Below are positions 17,975 through 27,247 of a stretch of DNA of 64,000 nucleotides, piece by piece. Location: assembly GCA_963704565.1 (NCBI GenBank), contig OY969917.1, positions 3,596,001 to 3,660,000 of the forward strand, read 5' to 3'. The notes below the pieces were generated by a model. It saw only the letters and a list, made by a program, of their open reading frames with translations, searched no databases and had not been told where the DNA came from. Source of the stretch: Rhodoblastus sp963704565 (lineage in GTDB: Bacteria; Pseudomonadota; Alphaproteobacteria; Rhizobiales; Beijerinckiaceae). The position numbers and the translations under genes are program-made. Within the stretch, counting starts at the first letter, position 1, and each line of letters begins with the position of its first letter.

Positions 17975-19219
17975 TTACGGTTTGGCCGGCGCGTCGCCCG
18001 GCGGGCTCTGCCAGGCGGTGAAAACGTCATCGATGATCTGCGTTCCCACCGCGCCCTTTTCGATGGTCACCTTGGCGATGCGGCCGTCGGCGAGGCTCAT
18101 CGGAATATCGAACCAGGCGAGGCCGCGGATCATTTCAATATTCGTGGTCAGCGAGGCGGAATAGAGCCCGACCAGGAAAAGGTCGGGCGCGACATCGACC
18201 TCCATGCCCTGGAGCGGCGCGCCGCGCGGCGCGTCGTCGCGGCGCATTTCCGGCACATTGATGGCCTTGACGTTGCCGACGACTGAATTCGGCGCCGGAT
18301 CGAAATGGACCGTGATCGTGTGGCTCGCGGAAAGCGTCGCGTCGTAATTTTTCTCGATGGTCATCGAGGCTTTGAGACCGGCGTCGGGGACGTCGATATC
18401 GGCGCGGATCGAATCCGTCAGCTGGCGGTTCGGCCCGCTATTGACCGAATCGCGCCGCCAGACGACCGTGCCGACATAGGTCTTGACGCCGCCGGGCTCG
18501 GACGCCGCCTGGATCAGCACGGCGGCGCGATAGGCGATCGGAACGCTTTGGGCCGGCGCCGGCGCCGGATTGGCCGGAGGCGCGGCAATTGGCGGGGATG
18601 CGGGTTGCGGCGCCGGGGTGGCTGCGCCGACACGCTGTTCGATTTTGCCGCTGGTCTGCTGTTCGGCCTTCTGGGGCGCCGGCGCGAGCTTGGCGAGGTC
18701 TTCCGGCCGGTCGCGCAGCTTCCACGCCGCGCCCGCGACCAGCACCACCACCGCCGCCAGCGCGCTGCCGAGGATGACGAAACGGCGCAAGCCGCCGCCC
18801 GAACCGCGTGGCGGCTTGGGCGCGGCGGGACGAAGGTTTTCGCGCCCGGCGGACATTTCGTCCGCCGTTTCGGCGGGCGCCGATTCCGCCGAACGCTCGG
18901 GCGCGCCCGACTCCGGCTCCTCGGCGGCGGGCCTTTCCGAAGAATTCGGCGCCGCGGGCGCTTTTTCCTCGGGCGCCGCTGTCGGCGTCTCCTCGGCGGG
19001 CGCGCGGGTTCCGGCGAAATCCAGCTCGATCCGCGCAATCGCCTCGTCCAGGGCGCGGGCCTCGCGCTCGATCGCGGCTTCGGGCGCGGGCGGCTGCATG
19101 TTCCTCAGTTGGCCGAGCAGGGCCTTGCGGGCGCGTTCATAGATCGCGCCGCGGGTTTCCGGCGTCGAGGTCTTCAAGCCAGTCACGGCCTTGGACAGCA
19201 GCGGGTAATAATCAGCCAT
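17975..19219 (-). CDS. Conserved single-pass membrane protein, unknown function
   Basis: 414 aa. A conserved cytoplasmic start (MADYYPLLSKAVTGLKTSTPETRGAIYERARKALLGQLRNM) reads like a helical tail. Then come a Pro/Ala/Glu-rich linker, one transmembrane helix (FVILGSALAAVVVLVAGAAW, residue ~147-166), a second low-complexity linker, and a folded C-terminal domain (AYRAAVLIQAASEPGGVKTYVGTVVWRRDSV ... FFLVGLYS-like core ... FDIPMSLADGRIAKVTIEKGAVGTQIID). Proteins of this build are common in Hyphomicrobiales. No function is known to me. Its stop is 16 nt from the convergent rpoH stop. Confidence 0.75.
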   Translation of the reverse strand: MADYYPLLSKAVTGLKTSTPETRGAIYERARKALLGQLRNMQPPAPEAAIEREARALDEAIARIELDFAGTRAPAEETPTAAPEEKAPAAPNSSERPAAEEPESGAPERSAESAPAETADEMSAGRENLRPAAPKPPRGSGGGLRRFVILGSALAAVVVLVAGAAWKLRDRPEDLAKLAPAPQKAEQQTSGKIEQRVGAATPAPQPASPPIAAPPANPAPAPAQSVPIAYRAAVLIQAASEPGGVKTYVGTVVWRRDSVNSGPNRQLTDSIRADIDVPDAGLKASMTIEKNYDATLSASHTITVHFDPAPNSVVGNVKAINVPEMRRDDAPRGAPLQGMEVDVAPDLFLVGLYSASLTTNIEMIRGLAWFDIPMSLADGRIAKVTIEKGAVGTQIIDDVFTAWQSPPGDAPAKP

Positions 19220-19274
19220 CGCGCGCCTTCGTGTTGTTCACCGAATCCCCGGGGACGATCTTCGTGCCCCGGCG

Positions 19275-20570
<1,296 letters not shown>

Positions 20571-20588
20571 CGTTCGCGCTCTTCCGTT

Positions 20589-20723
20589 GTTTTATCGCCT
20601 CGCTCCGGCAAAGGCCGACCGCTCGGCTGGAGTGTTTTATCGCCTCGCTCCGGCATACGCCGACCGCTCGGCTGGAGTGTTGCTCCGCCTCGCTCCGGCG
20701 CAGGCCGAAAGCGCGGCGGGATT
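20589..20723. repeat. 45-bp tandem repeat, three units, in the purA leader
   Basis: Units begin at 20589, 20634 and 20679. The first two differ at only a few positions around CGGCAAAGGCC/CGGCATACGCC; the third is more diverged at both ends. Each unit contains CGCCTCGCTCCGGC. It begins 19 nt upstream of the purA ATG. The period is a multiple of three, but no supported gene covers it. Confidence 0.8.
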
Positions 20724-20741
20724 TGGAACCGCCCGTAACAC

Positions 20742-20764
20742 AAAAAGCCCGGCTCGCGCCGGGG
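20742..20764 (-). terminator. Terminator-like hairpin upstream of purA (same strand)
   Basis: Read on the minus strand, CCCGGC-GCGA-GCCGGG is followed by CTTTTT. There is no minus-strand gene for 2.3 kb upstream, so this could be a leader attenuator for purA or the end of an unseen transcript. Inference from structure. Confidence 0.4.
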
Positions 20765-20871
20765 GATCATGATCCGCGTAACGGATCGAGACGGTGAAGT
20801 AAAGCGTCAAGGCCCGCGAAAGGGCGGGGAAGGCGGCGGCGAGGATTAAAATTCGCGGTAAAAGGTTAGGG

Positions 20872-20886
20872 TTAAGACCTGTTTAA
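20872..20886. promoter_or_regulatory. CtrA-type box upstream of the first barrel gene
   Basis: TTAA-GACCTGT-TTAA is an exact match to the CtrA consensus TTAA-N7-TTAA known from Caulobacter and Hyphomicrobiales, 74 nt upstream of the ATG at 20961. Binding is inferred. Confidence 0.5.
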
Positions 20887-20960
20887 ATCTTTGGTGGCAC
20901 AAATTTCAGAGTGAACACGAATTCGGGCCATGCGCGCCCCGCACACGAAGGGATTTTGCC

Positions 20961-21842
20961 ATGGGCAGCTTGAAAGCCCTCACTCTCGCCGGCGCCGTCG
21001 CGACGCTCGCCATTCCTGCCGCTCTTGTTCCGGCCGCCCACGCGGCCGACCTCCTGCCGCCGCCGCCCCAGCTGGAAGCGCCGCCGCTGCGTGGCCCGAT
21101 TGAGGACAGCGGCTTCTATCTGCGCGGCGACGTCGGCGTCGGGATCAATCAAGGTTCCAGCCTGAGTTCGACCTTCAGCGACGGCTCCACCCTCGCGTCC
21201 CTCGGCGCCTGGGACGGGCCGGTCAATGTCGGCGACAGCAGCCTGATCGATTTTGGCGTCGGCTATCGGTTCAATACGTGGTTTCGGGCCGACTTGACGG
21301 GAGAATATCTGTCCGGCGCGAATTATAATTCCAAGGTCTTCTATCAATATACCGGCGCAGGCAGCAATTGCCCGGTCGGCGGCGCGGCCAATTGCGGCGA
21401 CAATTACACCGGCGCGATCCGCACCGGTCTGTTCATGGCCAATGGCTATGTCGATCTCGGCGCCTGGCTGGGCGTCACGCCCTATGTCGGCGGCGGCCTC
21501 GGTTTCGCGGCCTATAGCGTGAGCGGCGTGACCGACGTCAGCATGAGCCAGCCCAACGCCTTTGGCGTGGCCCCGGACAAGAGCGGGACCAATTTCGCCT
21601 GGGATCTCACGGCCGGCCTTCTTTATCACGTCACGCCCAATCTCATGCTCGACATGAGCTATCGCTATCTCGACATGGGCGCGCTCCAGACCGGCGGGAT
21701 CGCCTGCAACGGCGGCGCCGCGACCGGCTGTCATTACGAAACCCAGCATTTCAACATGGCGTCGAACGATCTGACGCTCGGGATGATCTGGCTGCTTACG
21801 GGTCCGGGCTATGCTCCGCCCGTCGTGACCGCCAAATATTGA
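20961..21842 (+). CDS. Outer-membrane beta-barrel protein (Omp25/31-like)
   Basis: 293 aa with a signal peptide (MGSLKALTLAGAVATLAIPAALVPAAHAA, cleavage near residue 29). The mature part alternates polar and hydrophobic residues: GFYLRGDVGVGIN, FGVGYRFNTWFRADLTGEYL, YVDLGAWLGVTPYVGGGLGFAAY, NLMLDMSYRYLDMGAL, ending in TLGMIWLL...VTAKY. This is the pattern of 8-stranded Omp25/31-type barrels of Hyphomicrobiales. One of a pair with the next gene, with shared motifs but otherwise diverged. Confidence 0.85.
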   Translation: MGSLKALTLAGAVATLAIPAALVPAAHAADLLPPPPQLEAPPLRGPIEDSGFYLRGDVGVGINQGSSLSSTFSDGSTLASLGAWDGPVNVGDSSLIDFGVGYRFNTWFRADLTGEYLSGANYNSKVFYQYTGAGSNCPVGGAANCGDNYTGAIRTGLFMANGYVDLGAWLGVTPYVGGGLGFAAYSVSGVTDVSMSQPNAFGVAPDKSGTNFAWDLTAGLLYHVTPNLMLDMSYRYLDMGALQTGGIACNGGAATGCHYETQHFNMASNDLTLGMIWLLTGPGYAPPVVTAKY

Positions 21843-21871
21843 GCCGCTCCCGCCGTCGCGGGCCTTTCCCG

Positions 21872-21899
21872 GGGCGAAGGCGCAAGCTTTCGCCCTTTT
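21872..21899 (+). terminator. Rho-independent terminator after first barrel gene
   Basis: GGGCGAA (21872-21878) pairs with TTCGCCC (21889-21895), followed by TTTT. It sits 30 nt past the stop, separating the two barrel genes into distinct units. Confidence 0.6.
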
Positions 21900-21976
21900 C
21901 CTTTGCCGCGAGCGCTTGCCGCTCCAACGCCGGGCTCGACAGTATAGACAATTTTTTTTTGCGCAACTCATTAAGG

Positions 21977-21991
21977 TTAAGTCACGTTTAA
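21977..21991. promoter_or_regulatory. CtrA-type box upstream of the second barrel gene
   Basis: TTAA-GTCACGT-TTAA exactly fits TTAA-N7-TTAA, 67 nt upstream of the ATG at 22059. A T-rich tract lies just before. Binding is inferred. Confidence 0.5.
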
Positions 21992-22058
21992 CCATCTTCC
22001 TTCACACTCTTTGCACGATCGGCGCGGAATCGCGCCCCGACAGGCGAAGAGGGAAGAC

Positions 22059-22964
22059 ATGCGTAAGACGATTCAAACGGCCGCCGCCGCGCTTCTTGCC
22101 TGGACGGCCGGCGGTCTGGCCGCCCGCGCGGCCGACATGAATATGCCCCCGGTCTATCAGGAGGAGTCGAGCCCGATGGTCGAGTTCGGCTCGGGCTGGT
22201 ATCTGCGCGGGGATATCGGCTATTCGTCGATAGCCGTTCCGTTCGGCAACCCGCCGGTGTCGGTCAATGACGCGACCGCGCCGCCGTCGGCGCAATCGAT
22301 GTTCGGCCCGGGGACGACCCATTACAGCGCGATGAATGCGACGCTGGGCGCCGGTTATGTGTTCAACAGCTGGTTCCGCACGGATGCGACCTTCGACTGG
22401 CGGAACGACAACAACGAGTCCATCAATACCTATGGGCAAAATTGCGCCATCGACGTTCCGGCGACCACTACCATTCCAGCGTATGTGAACTATGCCAACG
22501 ACGCCTGTTACAAGACCGACACCGTCAAACTGCAATCCTGGACCGGCCTGTTCAACGCCTATGGCGATCTCGGCCACTGGTTCGGCCTCACACCCTATAT
22601 CGGCGCCGGCGTCGGCATCACCCATGTCCAGACGAGCGCCAACGAAATGTGGTACTGGGACGACGGCCAGGGCAATTACGGCGGCGCCGGCGTCAATTCG
22701 TATAATTCCGTAGTAGGCGGTGGCTTGATTCACTATGGCTATCCGGGCAATATCGGTCCGTCCCAGATCCGCAATAATTTCTCCTGGGCCCTGATGGCCG
22801 GGGTCAGCTATGATGTCGCGCCGCATATCAAGCTCGACCTCGGCTACCGCTACCTGAACATGGGCTCGATCGGCGTCGAGACCAATACCGGCGCGACGGC
22901 GCATCAGACCTTCGACGCGCAAGAGGTGCGCGTCGGCCTGCGCTGGCTGCCGGACCTTCAATGA
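22059..22964 (+). CDS. Outer-membrane beta-barrel protein (paralogue-type of preceding gene)
   Basis: 301 aa from ATG 22059 (MRKTIQTAAAALLAWTAGGLAARAAD, signal peptide), preceded by GAGGGAAG. The barrel strands include GWYLRGDIGYSSIAV, LGAGYVFNSWFRTDATFDWRND, LFNAYGDLGHWFGLTPYIGAGVGIT, WALMAGVSYDVAPHIKLDLGYRYLNMGS, and terminal VRVGLRWLPDLQ. Organisation parallels the upstream gene: W-YLRGD start, F-x-W-FR-D second strand, Y-I-G-A-G middle strand, DLGYRYL penultimate strand. It ends near the convergent kinase gene. Confidence 0.84.
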   Translation: MRKTIQTAAAALLAWTAGGLAARAADMNMPPVYQEESSPMVEFGSGWYLRGDIGYSSIAVPFGNPPVSVNDATAPPSAQSMFGPGTTHYSAMNATLGAGYVFNSWFRTDATFDWRNDNNESINTYGQNCAIDVPATTTIPAYVNYANDACYKTDTVKLQSWTGLFNAYGDLGHWFGLTPYIGAGVGITHVQTSANEMWYWDDGQGNYGGAGVNSYNSVVGGGLIHYGYPGNIGPSQIRNNFSWALMAGVSYDVAPHIKLDLGYRYLNMGSIGVETNTGATAHQTFDAQEVRVGLRWLPDLQ

Positions 22965-23053
22965 ATCGGCCAACACGACGGCGTTCAATTCGCGCTTTTA
23001 TGGCCGCCACGAGGCGGCCATCTGCTTAACGCGGCGCCGTCCTTCGCCCTGCC

Positions 23054-25759
23054 TCAGCGCTGTCCGCCGGCCGCCGCGCTCTCCGCCGCGCCGGGGGCGA
23101 GCGGCAGGACGATTTCGACCAGTGTGCCTTCGTTTTTGCGGCTCTTGATCGAGAAGCCGGCGCCATTGGCCTCGGCCAGCGCCTTGGTCAGCGGCAGCCC
23201 GAGCCCGGTTCCGCCGCGTCCCGGCGCGACCTGACGGAACGGCTCCAGCGCGGTGCGCAATTCGCTTTCGCTCATGCCGACGCCGGTGTCCTTGACCCGC
23301 ACCGCCACATGGCCGGAATCGCTCAGCGCGGTGGAGACGATCACCTGTCCGCCCGGCTCGTTGTAGCGCACGGCGTTGGCGAGAAGATTGAGCACGATCT
23401 GGCGCAGCGACCTTTCGTCGGCGTGGACCGGCGGCAGATTCGCCGCCAGAGCCAGCCGGGTGATGACCTTTTCGCGATTGGCCTGCGGCTGCATCAGCGA
23501 CACGCATTCCGACACGACGCGGTTGGCGTCCACCGCCGTGAGGTTCAGATCCAGCTTGCCCGCCTCGATCTTGGACAGGTCCAGTAGATCGTTGACCAGA
23601 CTGAGCACATGCCCGCCCGAGGCGTGGATGTCGCGCAGGTATTCCTTGTAGCGTTCGTTGCCGACCGGGCCGAAACGCTCGCCCATGATCACTTCCGCGA
23701 AGCCGAGAATGGCGTTCAGCGGCGTGCGGATTTCGTGGCTGACCTTGGCCAGGAATTCGGATTTCGCGCGATTGTCGCGCTCGGCCCGCTCGCGCGCCTC
23801 GTCCATCCCGTGTTCGGCCGGCTTCCAATTCTTGAGGTCGCGCAAAATCAGGCAATATTTGCCGTCCGCCGGTTTGCCGAGACGGCCGACGGAAATATGG
23901 AGCGGACGCGTCGCGCCGTGGCGCGCGCGTCCCAGCGCCTCACGCCCCTGCCGCTCCGCGCCCGCCTTGGCGCGGGTGAAATGGTCCAGCGCCGAAACCT
24001 GCAAATCGCGCGCGAACAACAAGGTGAAATTCTCGCCCGCGATGTCGTTGCGGTCGTAGTCGAGCAAGGCTTCGGCCTTGCTGTCGAGTCCCAGGATGAC
24101 GCCGTCGGCGTTGAGCAGCACGATTCCGTCGGCGGCGGCGTCGAGCATCGACCGCCATTCCTCGCTTTCGGCTTCGCGCTGGCGCAGGCTCGCCTCCAGC
24201 GCGGCGACGCGTTGATCCGGCGCCGTCGTCGCGGGTCGCGAGAAAGTGAGCAATTCGGCCGGCGCGCCGTCCCAGTCGAGCGGGGCGCGATGAATTTCGG
24301 CAAGGAAAGTTTCGCCGCCGGCCGCGCGCGCCCGCACCGCGGTTTTCTCGCCCCGGGCCGGCGCCTCGTCCAGCGACCCGAAGGCGGCGCGCGTCCCGCC
24401 GGCCGCGGCGAAGACCGCGCTGTCGGCATAGCCGAGCCAGTCGAGCGCCCGCCGGTTGACGTAAAGCATTTTGTCGCCCCGCGTCACGATCAGGCCGAAA
24501 GGCGCGGCTTCGGCCAGGGCCACGCTTGCGCGCCCGGCGCCAAGATCGCCGCTCCGCGTCGCGACCTGCGGCGACGGGGCGGCGAGGAGGAGAGCGGGGC
24601 CTGGCGCGGCGGGCGCGCCGCGTTCGCCTTCCCCGTCCGAGGCGGCGGCCTTCGGCCCGCGCGCGCCGAGCGTCCGCGCGATTTCACGAAAAGCCGAACG
24701 CTCGTGCGGCGCCAGCGCGATCAGGGCCGCTTCGTCGTCGCCGTCGTCGCGGGCTGCGGCCTCGGGACGCAAGGCGGCGTGCGGGCGCAGAGGCACGACG
24801 ACGCCGGAAAAACCGGGCGGCGGCGCGGGCGCCTCCGCCACGGCCTGGGCGTTGGAGTCTGGCGCCGGCGCGGCGGGCGCGCGATCGAAAGGCCGCAGGA
24901 CAACCGGCCCCTGGCGCAAGCGATCGAGATGGACCACGCCAAATCCGCGCCACCCCTCGAAAGCGCCGCCGGGGTCGAAAACCGGCAGGCCGCCGAGGGT
25001 TGTCGGCGCGACCGCGCCGGCCTGCTCGACCGGCCAATCGACATCGATCCGGCTGAATGTGGCGCGTCCGCGCAAGGCTTCGGCCAGTTCGCCGCGCGGA
25101 TCGAGCCCAAGGATATCCGCCGCGTCGAGAAAATCGCGCTCGAGCAGATCGGCGCAGCCCGCGCCGACGATTTCGGCGAGCGGCGGGGTGAGTTCCATCA
25201 CCACATTGCGCGCGTCGGCGCGCCAAAGGAATCGCGCCGGGGCGAGGTTCGGGAATTTTCGTTCGAGCCGGCCGCGCAAGGCCTCCAGTCCGGCGGGATG
25301 GGGGTCGGCGGCGGCGGGCGCGGCGACCGGCGGCGGCGCGGGGCGGTTGGCGCGCGGCGCGCCGCGCAGGCCGAGGCCGGCAAGGACGAAGAGCGGATCG
25401 CCGCCGGCCGTGCGGCGGCACAAAAAAGTGAACGCGCCGGGCGCAGCGCCGCCGGCGAGCTGAACGCGCTCGAGCCGGGCCGCGGCGCCGGGCGAAAGCT
25501 CGCCCGCCAGTTGCGCGAGGCGGCGGGCGCCGGCCGAATCGGCGCGAAACAGCGGGAGCGTCAGATCGGCGGCGGCGCCGGCGCCGAACAAGGCGAGAGC
25601 GGGGGCGTTGGCGTGAACGACGCGCGGCGGGGCGCCTTGGGCGACGATAATAGGCGCGCCGGCGCGCGCCAGCGAGGCCAAGGCCGGCTCGGCCAAGGCC
25701 GCCGCGACATCCGCGCGGATGTCGCTGCTCTCGCGTCCCAAGGCGTTTTCGTCAGCCAT
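23054..25759 (-). CDS. PAS-domain sensor histidine kinase, PdhS/PleC/DivJ-like
   Basis: 901 aa from ATG 25759 (MADENALGRESSD); the open frame above is less likely. The N-terminal ~450 residues are Ala/Pro-rich with weak PAS-like segments. A PAS domain around LDAAADGIVLLNADGVILGLDSKAEALLDYDRNDIAGENF is followed by HisKA with KSEFLAKVSHEIRTPLNAILGFAEVIMGERFGPVGNERYKEYLRDI (phospho-histidine H675) and an HATPase domain (NLLANAVRYN, DTGVGMSESEL, GGTGLGLPLTKALAEANG). The H-box and following FGPVGNERY segment closely resemble cell-cycle kinases PdhS/PleC/DivJ. No transmembrane helix, so cytoplasmic. A near-consensus CtrA box lies 75 nt upstream. Confidence 0.85.
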   Translation of the reverse strand: MADENALGRESSDIRADVAAALAEPALASLARAGAPIIVAQGAPPRVVHANAPALALFGAGAAADLTLPLFRADSAGARRLAQLAGELSPGAAARLERVQLAGGAAPGAFTFLCRRTAGGDPLFVLAGLGLRGAPRANRPAPPPVAAPAAADPHPAGLEALRGRLERKFPNLAPARFLWRADARNVVMELTPPLAEIVGAGCADLLERDFLDAADILGLDPRGELAEALRGRATFSRIDVDWPVEQAGAVAPTTLGGLPVFDPGGAFEGWRGFGVVHLDRLRQGPVVLRPFDRAPAAPAPDSNAQAVAEAPAPPPGFSGVVVPLRPHAALRPEAAARDDGDDEAALIALAPHERSAFREIARTLGARGPKAAASDGEGERGAPAAPGPALLLAAPSPQVATRSGDLGAGRASVALAEAAPFGLIVTRGDKMLYVNRRALDWLGYADSAVFAAAGGTRAAFGSLDEAPARGEKTAVRARAAGGETFLAEIHRAPLDWDGAPAELLTFSRPATTAPDQRVAALEASLRQREAESEEWRSMLDAAADGIVLLNADGVILGLDSKAEALLDYDRNDIAGENFTLLFARDLQVSALDHFTRAKAGAERQGREALGRARHGATRPLHISVGRLGKPADGKYCLILRDLKNWKPAEHGMDEARERAERDNRAKSEFLAKVSHEIRTPLNAILGFAEVIMGERFGPVGNERYKEYLRDIHASGGHVLSLVNDLLDLSKIEAGKLDLNLTAVDANRVVSECVSLMQPQANREKVITRLALAANLPPVHADERSLRQIVLNLLANAVRYNEPGGQVIVSTALSDSGHVAVRVKDTGVGMSESELRTALEPFRQVAPGRGGTGLGLPLTKALAEANGAGFSIKSRKNEGTLVEIVLPLAPGAAESAAAGGQR

Positions 25760-25833
25760 GTCTCCCGGCCATCTTCGTCGGCTTTTCATGCGCCGGCTCC
25801 GCGGCCGCGATTCGGCGGGGCGGGTGGCGTACT

Positions 25834-25848
25834 TAACGAAAACTAAAC
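25834..25848. promoter_or_regulatory. Near-consensus CtrA-type box upstream of the kinase
   Basis: TTAA-CGAAAAC-TAAA, one mismatch from TTAA-N7-TTAA, 75 nt upstream of the kinase ATG. The spacing matches that of the two barrel genes. Confidence 0.4.
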
Positions 25849-25941
25849 CACGTCCGCCGCCGCGAATCCACATTTGATCCATTTCATGCCATTCGGCGTG
25901 CGCTTATGCTTAATTAAGCACGCCAGGGCGGTTAAAAAAGC

Positions 25942-25993
25942 CTTGCTGCATCGCACAATAATCATTGCGATGCAGCAAGATCGTCGCTATAAG
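25942..25993 (+). promoter_or_regulatory. Phasin promoter overlapping a perfect 14-bp inverted repeat
   Basis: CTTGCTGCATCGCA (25942-25955) and TGCGATGCAGCAAG (25966-25979) are perfect inverted arms around a 10-nt spacer. TTGCGA (25965-25970) and TATAAG (25988-25993), 17 nt apart, form a sigma-70-like promoter whose -35 falls in the right arm. The phasin ATG is 72 nt downstream of the -10. TGC-rich repeats in front of phasins are the known target type of the PHB regulator PhaR, so a PhaR-like operator is the best guess. Confidence 0.6.
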
Positions 25994-26064
25994 AAAAGCG
26001 TAATGCCGGATCACCAGCGGCAAGGGGCGTTCAAAGGCCTGGCCGCGCAAGCGAGGACCATTCC

Positions 26065-26436
26065 ATGAACAATCTCAATCTCGAAATTCCTGCCGAAGTC
26101 CGTGATTTTGCGGAGAAGACCGTCGATCAGGCGCGCAAGGCGTTCGAGAGCTTCGTCGTCGCCGCGCAGAAGGCGACCGCTCAGTCCGAGGCCGCCGCCG
26201 AATCGATGGCTTCGAGCGCCAAGGAAGTCAGCTCCAAGGCGATCGGCTTCGCCGAAGCCAATGTGAAGGCCGCCTTCGACCTCGCCGAAAAGATGGTCCA
26301 CGCCAAGGATCCCAAGGAAATTCTCGCCATTCAGTCCGAATATCTGAAGACCCAGGTCGCGGCCGTGCAGGAGCAGGCCAAGTCGCTCGGCGAAGCCGTG
26401 AAGAAGGTCGTCACCCACACCACGGAAACGAAATAA
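26065..26436 (+). CDS. Phasin family protein
   Basis: 123 aa, all helical with amphipathic heptads: MNNLNLEIPAEVRDFAEKTVDQARKAFESFVVAAQKA, then SSAKEVSSKAIGFAEANVKAAFDLAEKMVHAKDPKEILAIQSEYLKTQVAAVQEQAKSLGE, the Phasin_2 signature. Phasins coat polyhydroxybutyrate granules and control their number and size. The ATG follows a GAGGACC-type ribosome site. The stop overlaps the next phasin's start by one base (TAATG), so the two are coupled. Confidence 0.9.
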   Translation: MNNLNLEIPAEVRDFAEKTVDQARKAFESFVVAAQKATAQSEAAAESMASSAKEVSSKAIGFAEANVKAAFDLAEKMVHAKDPKEILAIQSEYLKTQVAAVQEQAKSLGEAVKKVVTHTTETK

Positions 26437-27041
26437 TGGCCAGCGGACCGAGCAAAACCAAAGCGCCGGCGCCCGCCGCGCCGGCCGCGCCCGTCGCCAA
26501 GTCGCCCGTGGCGCCCGTCGCCAAGTCGCCCGTGGCGCCTGTGGTCAAGTCGCCCGTGGCGCCTGTGGTCAAGGCGCCTGTGGCGCCTGCCGTCAAGGCG
26601 CCCGTGGCGGAGACGCCCGCTCAGCCTCTCGCCGCGACGGCGGCGCCCGCCGTCAAGGAAGCCCCCGCCAAGCCGGTTGCGGCGGTCGAGCCGGCCGCCA
26701 AGGCTGAAACGCCCGAAAAGCCCGCCAAGCCGGCCGCGGCTCATCCGGACGTCGCGATGGAAAGCCACTTCGCCGGCGCGAGCAAGAGCCTTCAGGCCTT
26801 TTCGAGCAAGGCGATGGAGGCCTATCAGGCCAACGCCGCCGCCTCGGTGCAATATTTCCAGGCGCTGGCCAATGTCCGCAGCGTCAGCGACGCGATCGCC
26901 TTGCAGAGCGAACATATGCGCAAGCAATATGAAACCTTGACCGCCCAGGCCAGGGAGCTTGCCGCGCTCGCCCAGCAGGTCGCCGCCGAAGCCGCCGCTC
27001 CGCTGATGGAGAAGATCGACAAGACGTTCAAGTCGCGTTGA
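26436..27041 (+). CDS. Phasin-like protein with Pro/Ala/Lys-rich repeat N-terminus
   Basis: 201 aa. Residues 18-57 are five copies of the octapeptide A-P-(V/A)-(A/V)-K-(S/A)-P-V, followed by more Ala/Pro/Lys-rich linker to about residue 107. The C-terminal ~95 residues (HFAGASKSLQAFSSKAMEAYQANAAASVQYFQALANVRSVSDAIALQSEHMRKQYETLTAQARELAALAQQVA) form a phasin domain. The repeat tail resembles histone-H1/PhaF-like DNA-binding tails in composition, so a link between granules and nucleoid is conceivable; this is inference. Downstream member of the phasin operon. Confidence 0.85.
   Translation: MASGPSKTKAPAPAAPAAPVAKSPVAPVAKSPVAPVVKSPVAPVVKAPVAPAVKAPVAETPAQPLAATAAPAVKEAPAKPVAAVEPAAKAETPEKPAKPAAAHPDVAMESHFAGASKSLQAFSSKAMEAYQANAAASVQYFQALANVRSVSDAIALQSEHMRKQYETLTAQARELAALAQQVAAEAAAPLMEKIDKTFKSR
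26487..26606 (+). repeat. Five 24-bp tandem units coding the octapeptide repeat
   Basis: Each unit has the form GCG-CCy-Gyn-GyC-AAG-kCG-CCy-GTG and encodes one APVxKxPV octapeptide of the second phasin. Near-identical units suggest recent expansion by slippage or unequal recombination, and likely length variation between strains. Confidence 0.85.
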
Positions 27042-27170
27042 ACGGAACAAGGCGAGGCGTTTCGGCTCGCCGCCCGGCTTGGCTGGGCGACGGGTCCGAG
27101 GGCGTGAAATTTGCGCGCGCGGCGCTCTTGCGTTCGCGCGCGCGCCGCTATAGGTTCCGCCGAAATTTCA

Positions 27171-27247
27171 GCCGCCATAGCTCAGTTGGTTAGAGCGCTA
27201 GATTGTGGATCTAGAGGTCCCCCGTTCGAGCCGGGGTGGCGGTACCA
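27171..27247 (+). tRNA. tRNA-His (anticodon GTG)
   Basis: Acceptor GCCGCCA pairs with TGGCGGT; D-arm TAGCTCAGTTGGTTAGAGC; anticodon arm CTAGA-TTGTGGA-TCTAG gives GTG; T-arm CCCCG-TTCGAGC-CGGGG; discriminator A73 and encoded CCA. The base before the acceptor is A, so no G-1 is encoded. That is the unusual tRNA-His type of Hyphomicrobiales and related alphaproteobacteria, which pairs with a divergent HisRS. Confidence 0.95.

Noticed and set aside
20589..20723. Possible CRISPR or repeat protein
   Set aside because: Only three contiguous units, no spacers and no supported coding frame.
23609..25846. 745-codon plus-strand frame opposite the kinase
   Set aside because: Arg/Gly-rich antisense shadow; kinase motifs are intact on the minus strand.
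26487..26606. Possible CRISPR-like array
   Set aside because: Units are contiguous 24-bp coding repeats without spacers, in frame with a phasin gene.
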